This document shows positions 8,301 to 16,025 of a stretch of 64,000 nt of DNA, one piece after another. The number at the start of each line of letters is the position of its first letter. Within the stretch, counting starts at the first letter, position 1. Position numbers and translations under genes: made by a program. A model generated the notes under the pieces. That model was not told the origin of the DNA. It did not search any database and saw only the letters and a list, made by a program, of their open reading frames with translations. The DNA is taken from contig NZ_CP080413.1 of NCBI RefSeq assembly GCF_019457475.1, positions 2,232,001 through 2,296,000 on the forward strand, read 5' to 3'. This DNA is from Shewanella acanthi (GTDB lineage Bacteria; Pseudomonadota; Gammaproteobacteria; Enterobacterales; Shewanellaceae).

Positions 8301-8498
8301 ATGACACATAAACATAACATCGGATGGGTAACTGCAAGCGTGTTAGTGAAGCTTAAAGGCTTTACGGAAGACGCACTCAAAAGTAAGAGACGTCGCGAAG
8401 TATTCACTCGCGATGTGCACTACAAAAAATTTGACGGTGCGATTATGTACAACTATGAAGCAATCGATGCATTGATCGCTGGGAGTCAATCTAATTGA
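8301..8498 (+). CDS. Excisionase-like small DNA-binding protein
   Basis: A 65-residue basic protein with the pattern GWVTASVLVKLKGFTEDALKSKR, followed by a VHYKKFDG segment and a tyrosine-rich end. This matches the winged-helix excisionase family (DUF1233-like), in which the first helix pair reads a recombination site next to the integrase gene. The start ATG has a GAGGA ribosome site. Its stop codon overlaps the TTG start of the following integrase in the bases TTGA, so the two are translationally coupled. It would bend DNA and steer the recombinase towards excision, and may also regulate the divergent promoter. Confidence 0.78.
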   Translation: MTHKHNIGWVTASVLVKLKGFTEDALKSKRRREVFTRDVHYKKFDGAIMYNYEAIDALIAGSQSN

Positions 8499-9778
8499 AT
8501 CCATTGCCTGAGCTTGATGAAATTTTAACTCCTGAAAAAGCTAAAGTATTAGCTAGAGAATTGCGTGTAAAGCACATTGAAGTTCACGGGAAATCATTAC
8601 GTGTAATCTTTAAAAAAGATCGCAAGTTAGTTAAAGAAAAACTGAATATTTCTCTAACTCTGCGCAATATTCTTGCATTAAATGATATTGTAAAAAAATG
8701 GAAAACATTACCGGAGGTCGAAATCAGAAAATCTGCGGCGCTTTTTAACAAAAAGGGGTTTAATGCTAATCCTAATTTGAACACGTTTATTGAGAAGTTT
8801 CGTAAATATTACTTTGACGGGTTAGCTCTATCAACAAAAGGTGGCTATAACGCTCATCTGGAGCGTATTGCTGAAAAATTCGGTAACGTAAACATCAATG
8901 AAATTCGAGCTGATGATGTTAAAGACTTCAAATTAGCGTTGAGATTAAAATTTTCAGGGAAAACAACTAACGAAACGATAAGATTACTAAAACGATTATT
9001 TGACATTGCTGTTGAAGATAATGTGATTAATAAAGTTCCATTTAATCACCATCTCATAAAATCTAAGTCGAATAAAAAGTCTCCACTAACTGAAAGTGAT
9101 TTGTTCACAAAAGAAGATCTATTTTCCATTGGAAATAACATACCGTTAAATCCGCCTATTGCATTGTTAATTCTACTAAATTGTTGTATTGGTTTAAGAT
9201 TTTCAGAGCTAATGGGGCTTGCTTGGGAAGACATTGATTTTAATAATCGAATTATTCATGTGAAAAGAGCGATTGTTAATCGTCAAATTAAATCTTTAAA
9301 AGTTGGAAGTTGTAATTATCGACAAGTTGATATTTTAGATCCTGCATTTGATTTATTAATTGAAATGAAGAACCATTTTTTCCATCAATCAAAATTACAA
9401 ACGATTCAAAAACTCAATAGTGATAATAAAACTTTTCAAAAAGAAAGAGTACGATTCGTTTTGCAATGCATGGGAACTAACAATACAAACCATTTTGAGC
9501 AAATTTTCAGACGAAAAACTAACCAATTCTTACAAGATTGTCAGATCAAGCAGAAAACACCGGGACATTGTCGACACACTTTCGCTTCAAATTTGATCAG
9601 CGCGGGGGCAAAAATCGATTATATTTCTATTCAACTAGGGCATTCTAGCGTTAAAACAACTGAAAAATTTTATTATATTTTCATTAGTAAGCTCAATAAA
9701 GCTGTTCGCGATCAAGCATCGCAAGCATTAGCATCTTTTTTCCCAAACATTTCATCATTACATGCTATTGCTGCTTAA
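8495..9778 (+). CDS. Tyrosine recombinase (phage-type integrase) 2
   Basis: A 427-residue integrase starting at TTG, which overlaps the excisionase stop by four bases. It has the same layout as the divergent recombinase at 6680-7969: arm-binding N-terminus, SAM-like core-binding domain at about 95-185, catalytic domain from about 200. The catalytic features are Arg in CIGLRFSELMGLAWEDID, PGHCRHTFASNL with the second Arg, LGHSSV, and Tyr in EKFYYIF. Its coding sequence is very AT-rich; one line counted by hand (8761-8820) has 18 G or C in 60 bases. This is unlike the backbone and points to foreign origin. A strong terminator follows. Confidence 0.9.
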   Translation: MNPLPELDEILTPEKAKVLARELRVKHIEVHGKSLRVIFKKDRKLVKEKLNISLTLRNILALNDIVKKWKTLPEVEIRKSAALFNKKGFNANPNLNTFIEKFRKYYFDGLALSTKGGYNAHLERIAEKFGNVNINEIRADDVKDFKLALRLKFSGKTTNETIRLLKRLFDIAVEDNVINKVPFNHHLIKSKSNKKSPLTESDLFTKEDLFSIGNNIPLNPPIALLILLNCCIGLRFSELMGLAWEDIDFNNRIIHVKRAIVNRQIKSLKVGSCNYRQVDILDPAFDLLIEMKNHFFHQSKLQTIQKLNSDNKTFQKERVRFVLQCMGTNNTNHFEQIFRRKTNQFLQDCQIKQKTPGHCRHTFASNLISAGAKIDYISIQLGHSSVKTTEKFYYIFISKLNKAVRDQASQALASFFPNISSLHAIAA

Positions 9779-9838
9779 ATTTAAACAAAACACATCACGC
9801 AGCTGTTGTTAACATCAGAACAAGCTAAGCGTATAAAG

Positions 9839-9877
9839 AACCAGCACTTCGTTATTTTCATTTCAGTGCTGGTTTTT
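9839..9877 (+). terminator. Terminator after integrase 2
   Basis: AACCAGCACT pairs with AGTGCTGGTT in a ten-base stem, and a run of T follows. It is 60 bases after the integrase stop codon. Confidence 0.8.
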
Positions 9878-10061
9878 ACATTTTAAGGCCATCAATCACT
9901 TTCATTTCTTTGCTTCAATCCTTTGTCACAAGCAAATGCAGATTCCATTCAGTAACAAATAAAAATCATTAACAAGACATCAGCTCACTTGCATTTTGAG
10001 TGTGAACAAGTGTTGGGAATGAGTTTTAGGAAATTCGCGTTTTAAGGTGAGTGATGCGTAG

Positions 10062-10070
10062 CTGTCAGAA
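10062..10070. repeat. Target duplication, left copy
   Basis: CTGTCAGAA lies directly outside the left terminal repeat and is repeated without change at 11130-11138. A 9-bp duplication is the length made by the IS903 branch of the IS5 family. Confidence 0.9.
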
Positions 10071-11129
10071 GGCTTTGTTTCCAAAATCGGTTGAACTCAT
10101 TTCGAAGCCGATGATCAGATCGGCATCATTTACTGACTTACCTTATAACTGTGCCTAAACCCTTCTACCAAACGACCAACTGGAAACAATACAACAAAGC
10201 TTTAATCAACCGAGGTTCACTTACCTTTTGGATTGATGAAGAAGCTATCGCCAGTTGGCAAGCTAAAGCTGAGCAAGGTAAGAAAGGTCGTCCACGGTTG
10301 TTTAGTGATTTGTCCATCACCACCGCGCTTATGGTTAAGCGCATTTTCGCCATGCCTCTGCGAGCGTTACAAGGCTTTATTAATTCAGTATTTCAGCTGG
10401 CTCAGGTGCCACTGGTCTGCCCGCATTACACTTGTATCAGCAAACGTGCGAAGACTGTCAACATTGCCTTTAAAACCAAAACGCGTGGTGCCATTACCCA
10501 CTTAGCGATTGATGCTACGGGACTTAAAGTCTATGGCGAAGGGGAATGGAAAGTGAAGAAGCATGGTACAGACGGTAAACGCCGAGTTTGGCGTAAACTG
10601 CATATCGCCGTTGATACTCACTCACACGAGATTATCGCGGCGGAGCTCAGTTTATCGAATGTCACTGATGCTGAAGTGTTACCCAATTTACTCAAACAAA
10701 CTCAACGTAAAATCCACACCATTTCAGGTGATGGTGCCTATGACACGCGTGAGTGCCACGAAGCTATCCGGCGTAAACAGGCATTTACCTTAATCCCGCC
10801 CCGTGAAGGCGCGGCATACTGGGAGCAAGGGCATCCGCGTAATCTCGCAGTGAGTTTTCAGAAGCTTTATGGTTCCAATAAGAAATGGAAGCAGCGCTAT
10901 GGCTATCACCGCCGCTCCATCTCAGAAACGGCCATGTATCGAATAAAGCAGCTGCTGGGTGGCCGTTTGAGTATGCGAAATTACAACGCTCAGGTGGGCG
11001 AAACTTACGCCATGATCAAAGCGCTGAATAAACTCACAGGGCTAGGTATGCCTGAAACTCACTATGTAGTTTGATATTTAACCAATTAAGAGGGAATTTG
11101 TGCCGACATTCGATTTGGGAAACAAAGCC
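10071..11129 (+). mobile_element. Complete IS5-family insertion sequence (IS903-like branch)
   Basis: The element is 1059 bp long. Its left end GGCTTTGTTTCCAAAATCG and the inverted right end GGCTTTGTTTCCCAAATCG match at 18 of 19 positions, and one transposase gene fills most of the interior. Perfect 9-bp target duplications flank it. Intact ends, an intact gene and an unchanged duplication together suggest a recent insertion and probable mobility. I cannot name the element without a comparison to the IS collections. Confidence 0.93.
10151..11074 (+). CDS. IS5-family DDE transposase
   Basis: A 307-residue transposase starting at GTG, inside the insertion sequence. The DDE catalytic triad is visible: Asp in LAIDATGLKVYG, Asp in SGDGAYDT, and Glu in the IS4/IS5 signature Y-2-R-3-E-6-K, read here in the segment YHRRSISETAMYRIK. 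It cuts and rejoins the element ends. It appears full length with no frameshift. Codon use and base composition are closer to the host backbone than to the AT-rich integrases on its left, so the insertion sequence is likely a later arrival. Confidence 0.95.
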   Translation: MPKPFYQTTNWKQYNKALINRGSLTFWIDEEAIASWQAKAEQGKKGRPRLFSDLSITTALMVKRIFAMPLRALQGFINSVFQLAQVPLVCPHYTCISKRAKTVNIAFKTKTRGAITHLAIDATGLKVYGEGEWKVKKHGTDGKRRVWRKLHIAVDTHSHEIIAAELSLSNVTDAEVLPNLLKQTQRKIHTISGDGAYDTRECHEAIRRKQAFTLIPPREGAAYWEQGHPRNLAVSFQKLYGSNKKWKQRYGYHRRSISETAMYRIKQLLGGRLSMRNYNAQVGETYAMIKALNKLTGLGMPETHYVV

Positions 11130-11138
11130 CTGTCAGAA
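11130..11138. repeat. Target duplication, right copy
   Basis: CTGTCAGAA, identical to 10062-10070, lies directly outside the right terminal repeat. Confidence 0.9.
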
Positions 11139-11188
11139 TTCAATTTTGAGTTTTTGTACTTAAAAAAGTACGATACTGAGCGATGAAA

Positions 11189-11212
11189 AGTTCCCGAGAC
11201 AGTTCCCGAAAC
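11189..11212. repeat. Tandem 12-base repeat near tRNA-Ser
   Basis: AGTTCCCGAGAC is followed at once by AGTTCCCGAAAC, matching at 11 of 12 positions. A 16-base inverted repeat (GTACTT AAAA AAGTAC, 11156-11171) lies just before it. Both sit between the insertion sequence and the tRNA-Ser terminator, a place where integrase sites are often found, but no function is shown. Confidence 0.45.
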
Positions 11213-11220
11213 TGCACAAA

Positions 11221-11254
11221 CAAAAACAGCAACTCACTTAAGTTGCTGTTTTTG
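11221..11254 (-). terminator. Terminator after tRNA-Ser
   Basis: On the minus strand a stem built on AACAGCAACT and AGTTGCTGTT, extended by A/T pairs to about 14 base pairs, ends in a T-rich tract. It lies 12 bases after the CCA end of the tRNA gene. Confidence 0.8.
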
Positions 11255-11265
11255 TTGCTTTTGTT

Positions 11266-11353
11266 TGGCGGTGAGAGAGGGAGTCGAACCCTCGATACGT
11301 TTCCGTATACACACTTTCCAGGCGTGCTCCTTCGGCCACTCGGACATCTCACC
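11266..11353 (-). tRNA. tRNA-Ser (anticodon GGA)
   Basis: The minus strand reads as an 88-base class II tRNA with encoded CCA. It begins GGTGAGATGTCC and ends CTCTCTCACCGCCA, so the acceptor arms pair. The long variable arm is typical of serine tRNAs, the anticodon loop is CTGGAAA with GGA, and the T-arm has GGTTCGACTCC. It is very similar to E. coli tRNA-Ser(GGA). It lies at one edge of the mobile-DNA zone, a common place for integration. Confidence 0.96.
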
Positions 11354-11721
11354 AGATTGTTGTGATTTATTTTTACGTGTTTAATCTTTCACGTTGATTA
11401 ACGGCTGTCAGGAATATTCGCTACAGTTTCATCGTTAACGGAGCGGTACTGTACGCAAAAGGGGTTGAACGGTCAAGCAAAAAAGACTCGATTTCAGGCG
11501 GTTGCGCAATTGCTAAACAAACTTACTGAAATATTAAAGTTTTCATCACCAAAAGGCCATTTAATACCTAACGAACTGCGCTAGCAATTGAGGCTAAGGA
11601 ATGTAGTTTTATAGCCAACGAATACAGGTCCCCTTCTCCATGGTCTACGGCTTAAAAAAGGGATTAACCACAAACAATTGAGTGTGTGGTTTTAACTGGG
11701 GATTTTTTTAACTAAGCATTG
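11354..11721. other. Intergenic region upstream of tRNA-Ser
   Basis: Holds the probable tRNA-Ser promoter at 11448-11476. The remaining part towards the MarC-type gene shows no open reading frame or clear hairpin that I would defend. Confidence 0.5.
11448..11476 (-). promoter_or_regulatory. Candidate sigma-70 promoter for tRNA-Ser
   Basis: On the minus strand TTGACC (11476-11471) and TACAGT (11453-11448) are separated by 17 bases. They are about 95 bases upstream of the tRNA 5' end, allowing a leader that is processed away. Confidence 0.6.
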
Positions 11722-12354
11722 CTAACCTAACACCTGTGGAAATAAGCCCTTAAGCCCAGCAGCAATTACCTCAATCCCAATAGACAACATTAATAAGCCC
11801 ATTAGACGGGTAATCACGTTGATCCCTGTCTTACCAAGGATTTTGTAAATGATGGACGCCATTCTAAACAGACCAAAACTTATCAGGCCAAACAGAATCA
11901 CGGTAATAAACATGCCGATAAGGTTTGCCATCGAATCGTGCTCAGCGGCAAACACGATTACCGAACTGATCGCGCCGGGGCCCGCCATCAAAGGTAAAGC
12001 TAAAGGGACCACGGCAACCGACTCCATGGCTGAGGATTCCCTGTCCTCTTCCTGGTTACGTTTTACTTCGCTAAGTTTCCCCTGCAGCATCGACATTGCG
12101 ATAATGGCAATCAGGCTCCCCCCGGCAATCCTAAAGGCCGATAGCGAGATGCTGAACATATTCAAAATATGCTGCCCCGCGACTATGGTCACCAGCAAAA
12201 TCACCACCACGGCGAAGTTAGCGACTTTACCCGTATGGTTTCGCTCGGCTTCAGTTTGATGGCTGGTCAAACTCACAAATACGGGGAGCAAGCCCACGGG
12301 GTTGATAATCGCGACCAGACCTAAGAAAAATTTAACGTAAAGTGTCAGCTCCAA
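11722..12354 (-). CDS. MarC-family integral membrane protein
   Basis: A multi-pass inner-membrane protein of the MarC family (E. coli YhgN/YchE relatives), with about six hydrophobic segments. The typical motifs are INPVGLLPVF near the N-terminus and PLMAGPGAIS in the middle. The biochemical role of the family is not established. I place the start at TTG 12354, which has AAGG a short distance upstream and gives 210 residues, close to the roughly 200 of YhgN; an upstream ATG at 12408 would add 18 charged residues that are unlike the family. The gene appears to be a single transcription unit on the minus strand. Confidence 0.85.
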   Translation of the reverse strand: MELTLYVKFFLGLVAIINPVGLLPVFVSLTSHQTEAERNHTGKVANFAVVVILLVTIVAGQHILNMFSISLSAFRIAGGSLIAIIAMSMLQGKLSEVKRNQEEDRESSAMESVAVVPLALPLMAGPGAISSVIVFAAEHDSMANLIGMFITVILFGLISFGLFRMASIIYKILGKTGINVITRLMGLLMLSIGIEVIAAGLKGLFPQVLG

Positions 12355-12516
12355 GGGGCACCTTTTATGTCTAAAACCAGTGACTAAACGGACTAAATTC
12401 CAAGCCAATTATAGTAGCTTAAGCACAGATGACTGAAAAATGAGATTTTTAAGGGTTAATCACAAGTTTGAATAATAGTTGCATTCTAAAATCGCCAGCT
12501 GGCTTGTGGGAAAAAG

Positions 12517-12541
12517 AAAAGCCCTCTTTCGAGGGCTTTAG
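12517..12541 (-). terminator. Terminator after the M14 peptidase
   Basis: AAAGCCCTC and GAGGGCTTT form a nine-base stem around a four-base loop, with A on one side and T on the other. It lies about 40 bases after the peptidase stop codon at 12583. Confidence 0.8.
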
Positions 12542-12582
12542 TTATCTTATTTAGTTATCTTAGATCTAATGTTACAGCTAAC

Positions 12583-13536
12583 TTATTTTACTCGCCCGAG
12601 CACATAGTCAATCGCACTGGTGATCGCCGCTACCTGCGCGAGGTTACATTCCTGCGCTGTTGCGTTGGCGCTGTCTGGATACACTTCTGTAGTCGTGTTG
12701 TAGATACAACCTGTAACGCTGCTGCACAAAAACAACGATTTAAGCGGGTAATTGATTACCCCATGTTGCACCACAGGTGAGCCTATAATTTCGCCTTTTT
12801 CATCCGCTGGCGCAACATGAGTAACTTTACTAACGGCATCGATAATCGCCTTTTGGAACGCATCCTGCGGGTTTTCAGTGTCACCCACCACATAGAAACC
12901 GTCTGGGATAGTGCCAGGTGCATAGTCTTTGCCATCGCGGGCGGCTAAGGCTGGGCGAAACTCTGCTTCGTCTGAATCTGTAGTTTCGTGTAAATCCACA
13001 TGCACATCAAATGGATGACCTATGGAGGCCACCAGCGCCATTAAAGATGCAGACTCTTCGGCTGGGCTGCCTTCATAGAAGGAACGGTTTGGATCGATGG
13101 CGTTTGGGTTCCAGCGGTTGATGGTCTCATAACCCCAAGGGCTTACACACACAGCAACAACGAGGTTCACTCTATCGACATACTCAGCGGCAGAATCGGC
13201 TAAAAATGCCAGCGCGCCATGTACACCACTGGTCTCGTAACCGTGAACGCCGCCTGTCACTAATACAGAAGGTTTTGCGGCATCAAACTTAGCCGTTTTT
13301 ACCGCGAATAAGGGATACCGCGCTGGATTAATTGGCAGCGTGCCATATTGCTCAATGCTTAAGCCAATTGCTTCGAGTTTATCTGCCATGGCCTTAAGGG
13401 GTGCTACCACATCATCTTGATATGAGCGTTTGATTTGTGTGCTTGCAAGCCATGCCGCTTTTTCAGCATCGCCCCATTTTTCGCCCGCATTTCCAATAGG
13501 ATAAAAGGATAATTTTGCCGCTGCTTTACTGCTCAT
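12583..13536 (-). CDS. M14-family zinc metallopeptidase
   Basis: A 317-residue zinc carboxypeptidase-like enzyme. The zinc ligands are H98 and E101 in GGVHGYE and H183 in VDLHET; DPNRSF at 148-153 carries the Asn-Arg pair that binds the substrate carboxylate in this family. No signal peptide is seen, so it should be cytoplasmic. M14 enzymes remove C-terminal residues from peptides, or act as deacylases or amidases. The exact substrate here is unknown. It is a single-gene unit with its own terminator, next to an S9 peptidase gene in the same direction, which may suggest a joint role in peptide turnover. Confidence 0.85.
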   Translation of the reverse strand: MSSKAAAKLSFYPIGNAGEKWGDAEKAAWLASTQIKRSYQDDVVAPLKAMADKLEAIGLSIEQYGTLPINPARYPLFAVKTAKFDAAKPSVLVTGGVHGYETSGVHGALAFLADSAAEYVDRVNLVVAVCVSPWGYETINRWNPNAIDPNRSFYEGSPAEESASLMALVASIGHPFDVHVDLHETTDSDEAEFRPALAARDGKDYAPGTIPDGFYVVGDTENPQDAFQKAIIDAVSKVTHVAPADEKGEIIGSPVVQHGVINYPLKSLFLCSSVTGCIYNTTTEVYPDSANATAQECNLAQVAAITSAIDYVLGRVK

Positions 13537-13648
13537 CGCGTGCCTCTACTTCTTATAATGATTAATAATATTTAGGTTAACTTAAACTAATAGATGTGAC
13601 TTGATACATTCGCTCCTGCCTATTTTGGCTTAAGCAAGATGACTCAGT

Positions 13649-13681
13649 AAAAAGCCAGAACAGGGTTCTGGCTTTTATTTT
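13649..13681 (-). terminator. Terminator after the S9 peptidase
   Basis: AAAAGCCAGAAC and GTTCTGGCTTTT pair in a twelve-base stem with a three-base loop. T-rich sequence follows on both strands. It lies about 35 bases after the stop codon at 13715. Confidence 0.85.
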
Positions 13682-13714
13682 TCACTGTTTAGCTAACCTA
13701 AAAAGGGACTTAGC

Positions 13715-15766
13715 TTAATTCTTTGTCCAGCTGTCCATCCAACGGAACACATTTGCGTACCACTGTTCTAGGTTTTCTGGTTTTAAGATCCAGTGATTTT
13801 CATCTGGGAAGACTAATAACTCAGATGGGATACCTTTACGTTGCATAAAGCTGAATGTCGCTAAACCTTGGCCGTAAGGTACACGGAAATCTTTTTCACC
13901 ATGGATAACCAACATTGGCGTCTTCCAGTTTTCAACGTAATTTACTGGGTTGAACTTTTCATACAGCGCTTTATTGTCTGCGTAGGTGCCGCCGAATTCG
14001 TGCTCTGGGAACCACACTTCTTCAGTTACATAGTACATAGAACGCATATCGAACAGACCCGCGTGGTTAACGAGACACTTAAAGCCATCGTTCCAGTTGC
14101 CTTGGATCCAGTTCATCATGTAACCGCCGTAGGACCCTCCTAACGCACAGGCATTTTGTGGGTCGAGCCATTTTTGTTGTTGGCTCACAGCTGCTAGACC
14201 TTTTTGTAAATCTTCTAATGGCTTACCGCCCCAATCTAGGCTGATAGAATCGGTAAAGGCTTGGCCGTAACCCGTAGAGCCGTGGAAGTCGACCATCACC
14301 ACACCGTAACCTGCACCCGCCCATAACTGGGCGTTCCAGCGACCGCTAAATGAGTTACCAAATGAACCTTGCGGCCCACCGTGCACTAAATAAGCGATGG
14401 GGTACTTTTTGCCTTCTTGATAGTTAGCAGGTTTGATCCAGTAACCGTAAACATCCTCGTTGTTCCAACCCTTGAAGCTAAATTGTTGGAATTCACCGAA
14501 TTTGATTTCTGCCAGCTTGTCCTTGTTGACTTCGGTCAGACGTTTTAGGCCTTGACCGTCGGTGTTGATACGGTACAGATCGCCCGGCTCAACTAAGGTC
14601 TTGCTGTCAAAGATCAGTTGATCGTCTGCGATCGCTATTAGGTTGTTGCTGCCGTCACTATAAACAGACTGCACATCACCAAACTGGGTATTCACTTTAA
14701 AAATAGATACTTGTCCAATATCCTGCGCCGTCACGTACAGAGTACGATTGTCAGGCGCAAACATCAGCGAACTTGGGCTTCTGTCCCACAACGGTGCCAC
14801 TTCTTTGGTTTGCCCAGTGCTAGTGTCACGCAGCATGATGCGGTAACGGTCAGCTTCAAAGCCTGGTTTGGTCATGGCAAGGTAGGCCATGTAGCGACCA
14901 TCGCTAGAGAAAGTCGGCTGAGCGTCCCAAGCAATGTTATCGGCAGTTAAGTTTGTGGCAGTGCCACCGTTAACACTCACCTGCCACAGGTCGTAGTTCG
15001 TGGTCCAAGCTTGATCTTTGCTTGGCGCCTTTGCGCTGTAAACTACGTATTTTCCGTCTGGCGTGAAGGTCACTTCTTCCATACCCGAGAATGGCTTAGG
15101 TGGGGTTTCAGTGTCTAAACCTTGGGTGATGTCCACTACTTTGGTCAGCTTCTCACCGTTTAATGCGCCTACAAACAGGTGATTACGGGCATGGTCTTCC
15201 CATGTATCCCAGTGGCGAACCATGAGCTGCTTGTATTCACGGCCAGTGGATTTACGATCGCTTTCTGCCTTGAACTTGTCCTTTGAACAGGCTAAGTCCT
15301 TACACTCAGGGAATACGCGCATGCTTAACACAATTTGAGTGCCATCGTTGGATAGCTCGTAGCCATCGATATCGAGCGGCAGATCAGACACTTGCTTCGC
15401 TTCACCGCCATATAATGGCAGCTGATATAACTGGCTTGAACCGCTGCGGCTCGCAAGGAAGTAAATGGATTTATCATCCTTCGCAAAGGCCACATCGTGC
15501 TCAGTACCTGCAGCTGAGGTTAACTGCACGGGTTTGGCATTGGCAGCGGTCAAATCTAATAAGAACAGATCCGAGCTCGCCTCTCCCTTTTCATTAAAGG
15601 TTTTCAGTCCGTAAACCAGTTTAGTGCCATCGTGAGACACAGTCGTTGAGTGCAATTTGTTAAGTTTTACTAATTGCTGCACGTTAAAAGGCGTTGGGGC
15701 AGCCGCTTGCGCTGAACAGGCTAGTCCTGCTGCGCTGAGCGCCAAAAGGAGAGGAGCTATTTTCAT
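13715..15766 (-). CDS. S9-family prolyl oligopeptidase / dipeptidyl peptidase
   Basis: An exported serine peptidase of about 683 residues. The start at ATG 15766 (MKIAPLLLAL) has GGAC upstream and gives a clean signal peptide ending in AQA; the frame is open to 15781. The first 400 residues form a WD40-like beta-propeller, with repeats of the TolB type. The last 250 form an alpha/beta-hydrolase with Ser in GGSYGGYM (about residue 545), Asp in HGEKDFRVP and His in DENHWIL. Such enzymes release dipeptides or cut short proline peptides in the periplasm. The organism would use it for growth on peptides. It is monocistronic. Confidence 0.92.
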   Translation of the reverse strand: MKIAPLLLALSAAGLACSAQAAAPTPFNVQQLVKLNKLHSTTVSHDGTKLVYGLKTFNEKGEASSDLFLLDLTAANAKPVQLTSAAGTEHDVAFAKDDKSIYFLASRSGSSQLYQLPLYGGEAKQVSDLPLDIDGYELSNDGTQIVLSMRVFPECKDLACSKDKFKAESDRKSTGREYKQLMVRHWDTWEDHARNHLFVGALNGEKLTKVVDITQGLDTETPPKPFSGMEEVTFTPDGKYVVYSAKAPSKDQAWTTNYDLWQVSVNGGTATNLTADNIAWDAQPTFSSDGRYMAYLAMTKPGFEADRYRIMLRDTSTGQTKEVAPLWDRSPSSLMFAPDNRTLYVTAQDIGQVSIFKVNTQFGDVQSVYSDGSNNLIAIADDQLIFDSKTLVEPGDLYRINTDGQGLKRLTEVNKDKLAEIKFGEFQQFSFKGWNNEDVYGYWIKPANYQEGKKYPIAYLVHGGPQGSFGNSFSGRWNAQLWAGAGYGVVMVDFHGSTGYGQAFTDSISLDWGGKPLEDLQKGLAAVSQQQKWLDPQNACALGGSYGGYMMNWIQGNWNDGFKCLVNHAGLFDMRSMYYVTEEVWFPEHEFGGTYADNKALYEKFNPVNYVENWKTPMLVIHGEKDFRVPYGQGLATFSFMQRKGIPSELLVFPDENHWILKPENLEQWYANVFRWMDSWTKN

Positions 15767-15870
15767 TGTTATGTCCATCATATGTTAAATGCCATAAGAC
15801 TGAACATCTTAGGCACAGTAAAAACGATAACTTTGTATCCTTGAAGATAAGGTTGCCACACTAACGAAAC

Positions 15871-15912
15871 AAAAACGCTCAGGCAAGCCAAAAGGCACAC
15901 CTGAGCGAATTA
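15871..15912 (-). terminator. Terminator after class I fumarase
   Basis: CGCTCAGG (15876-15883) and CCTGAGCG (15900-15907) form an eight-base stem. On the minus strand TTTTTG follows. It is about 115 bases after the fumarase stop codon. Confidence 0.7.
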
Positions 15913-16025
15913 TTTTGTGACAAATTGTCATCAAGGACTGCATCACAAAAGCTAAACCGGATCCCGAAACTAACTTCAAAACATAGCCAAGTTAGCCGAT
16001 GTAGCTTTGCCGTCACTAAAGCAGA

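Larger units (their letters stand above)
9779..10070. other. Region between integrase 2 and the insertion sequence
   Basis: Holds the integrase terminator at 9839-9877 and then about 190 bases of AT-rich sequence with no open reading frame that I would defend. It ends in the left copy of the 9-bp target duplication of the insertion sequence. It could contain an element end, but no copy of the tRNA-Ser 3' end was found here. Confidence 0.5.

Noticed and set aside
6680-11353. A tRNA-Ser-based attachment-site duplication for the integrase pair.
   Set aside because: I looked for a second copy of the tRNA 3' end between hns and the insertion sequence and did not find one, so the integration site remains unknown.
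15908-15940. TGTGACAAATTGTCA as a CRP site.
   Set aside because: It lies downstream of the fumarase gene, not in a promoter position, and its spacing does not fit the CRP consensus.
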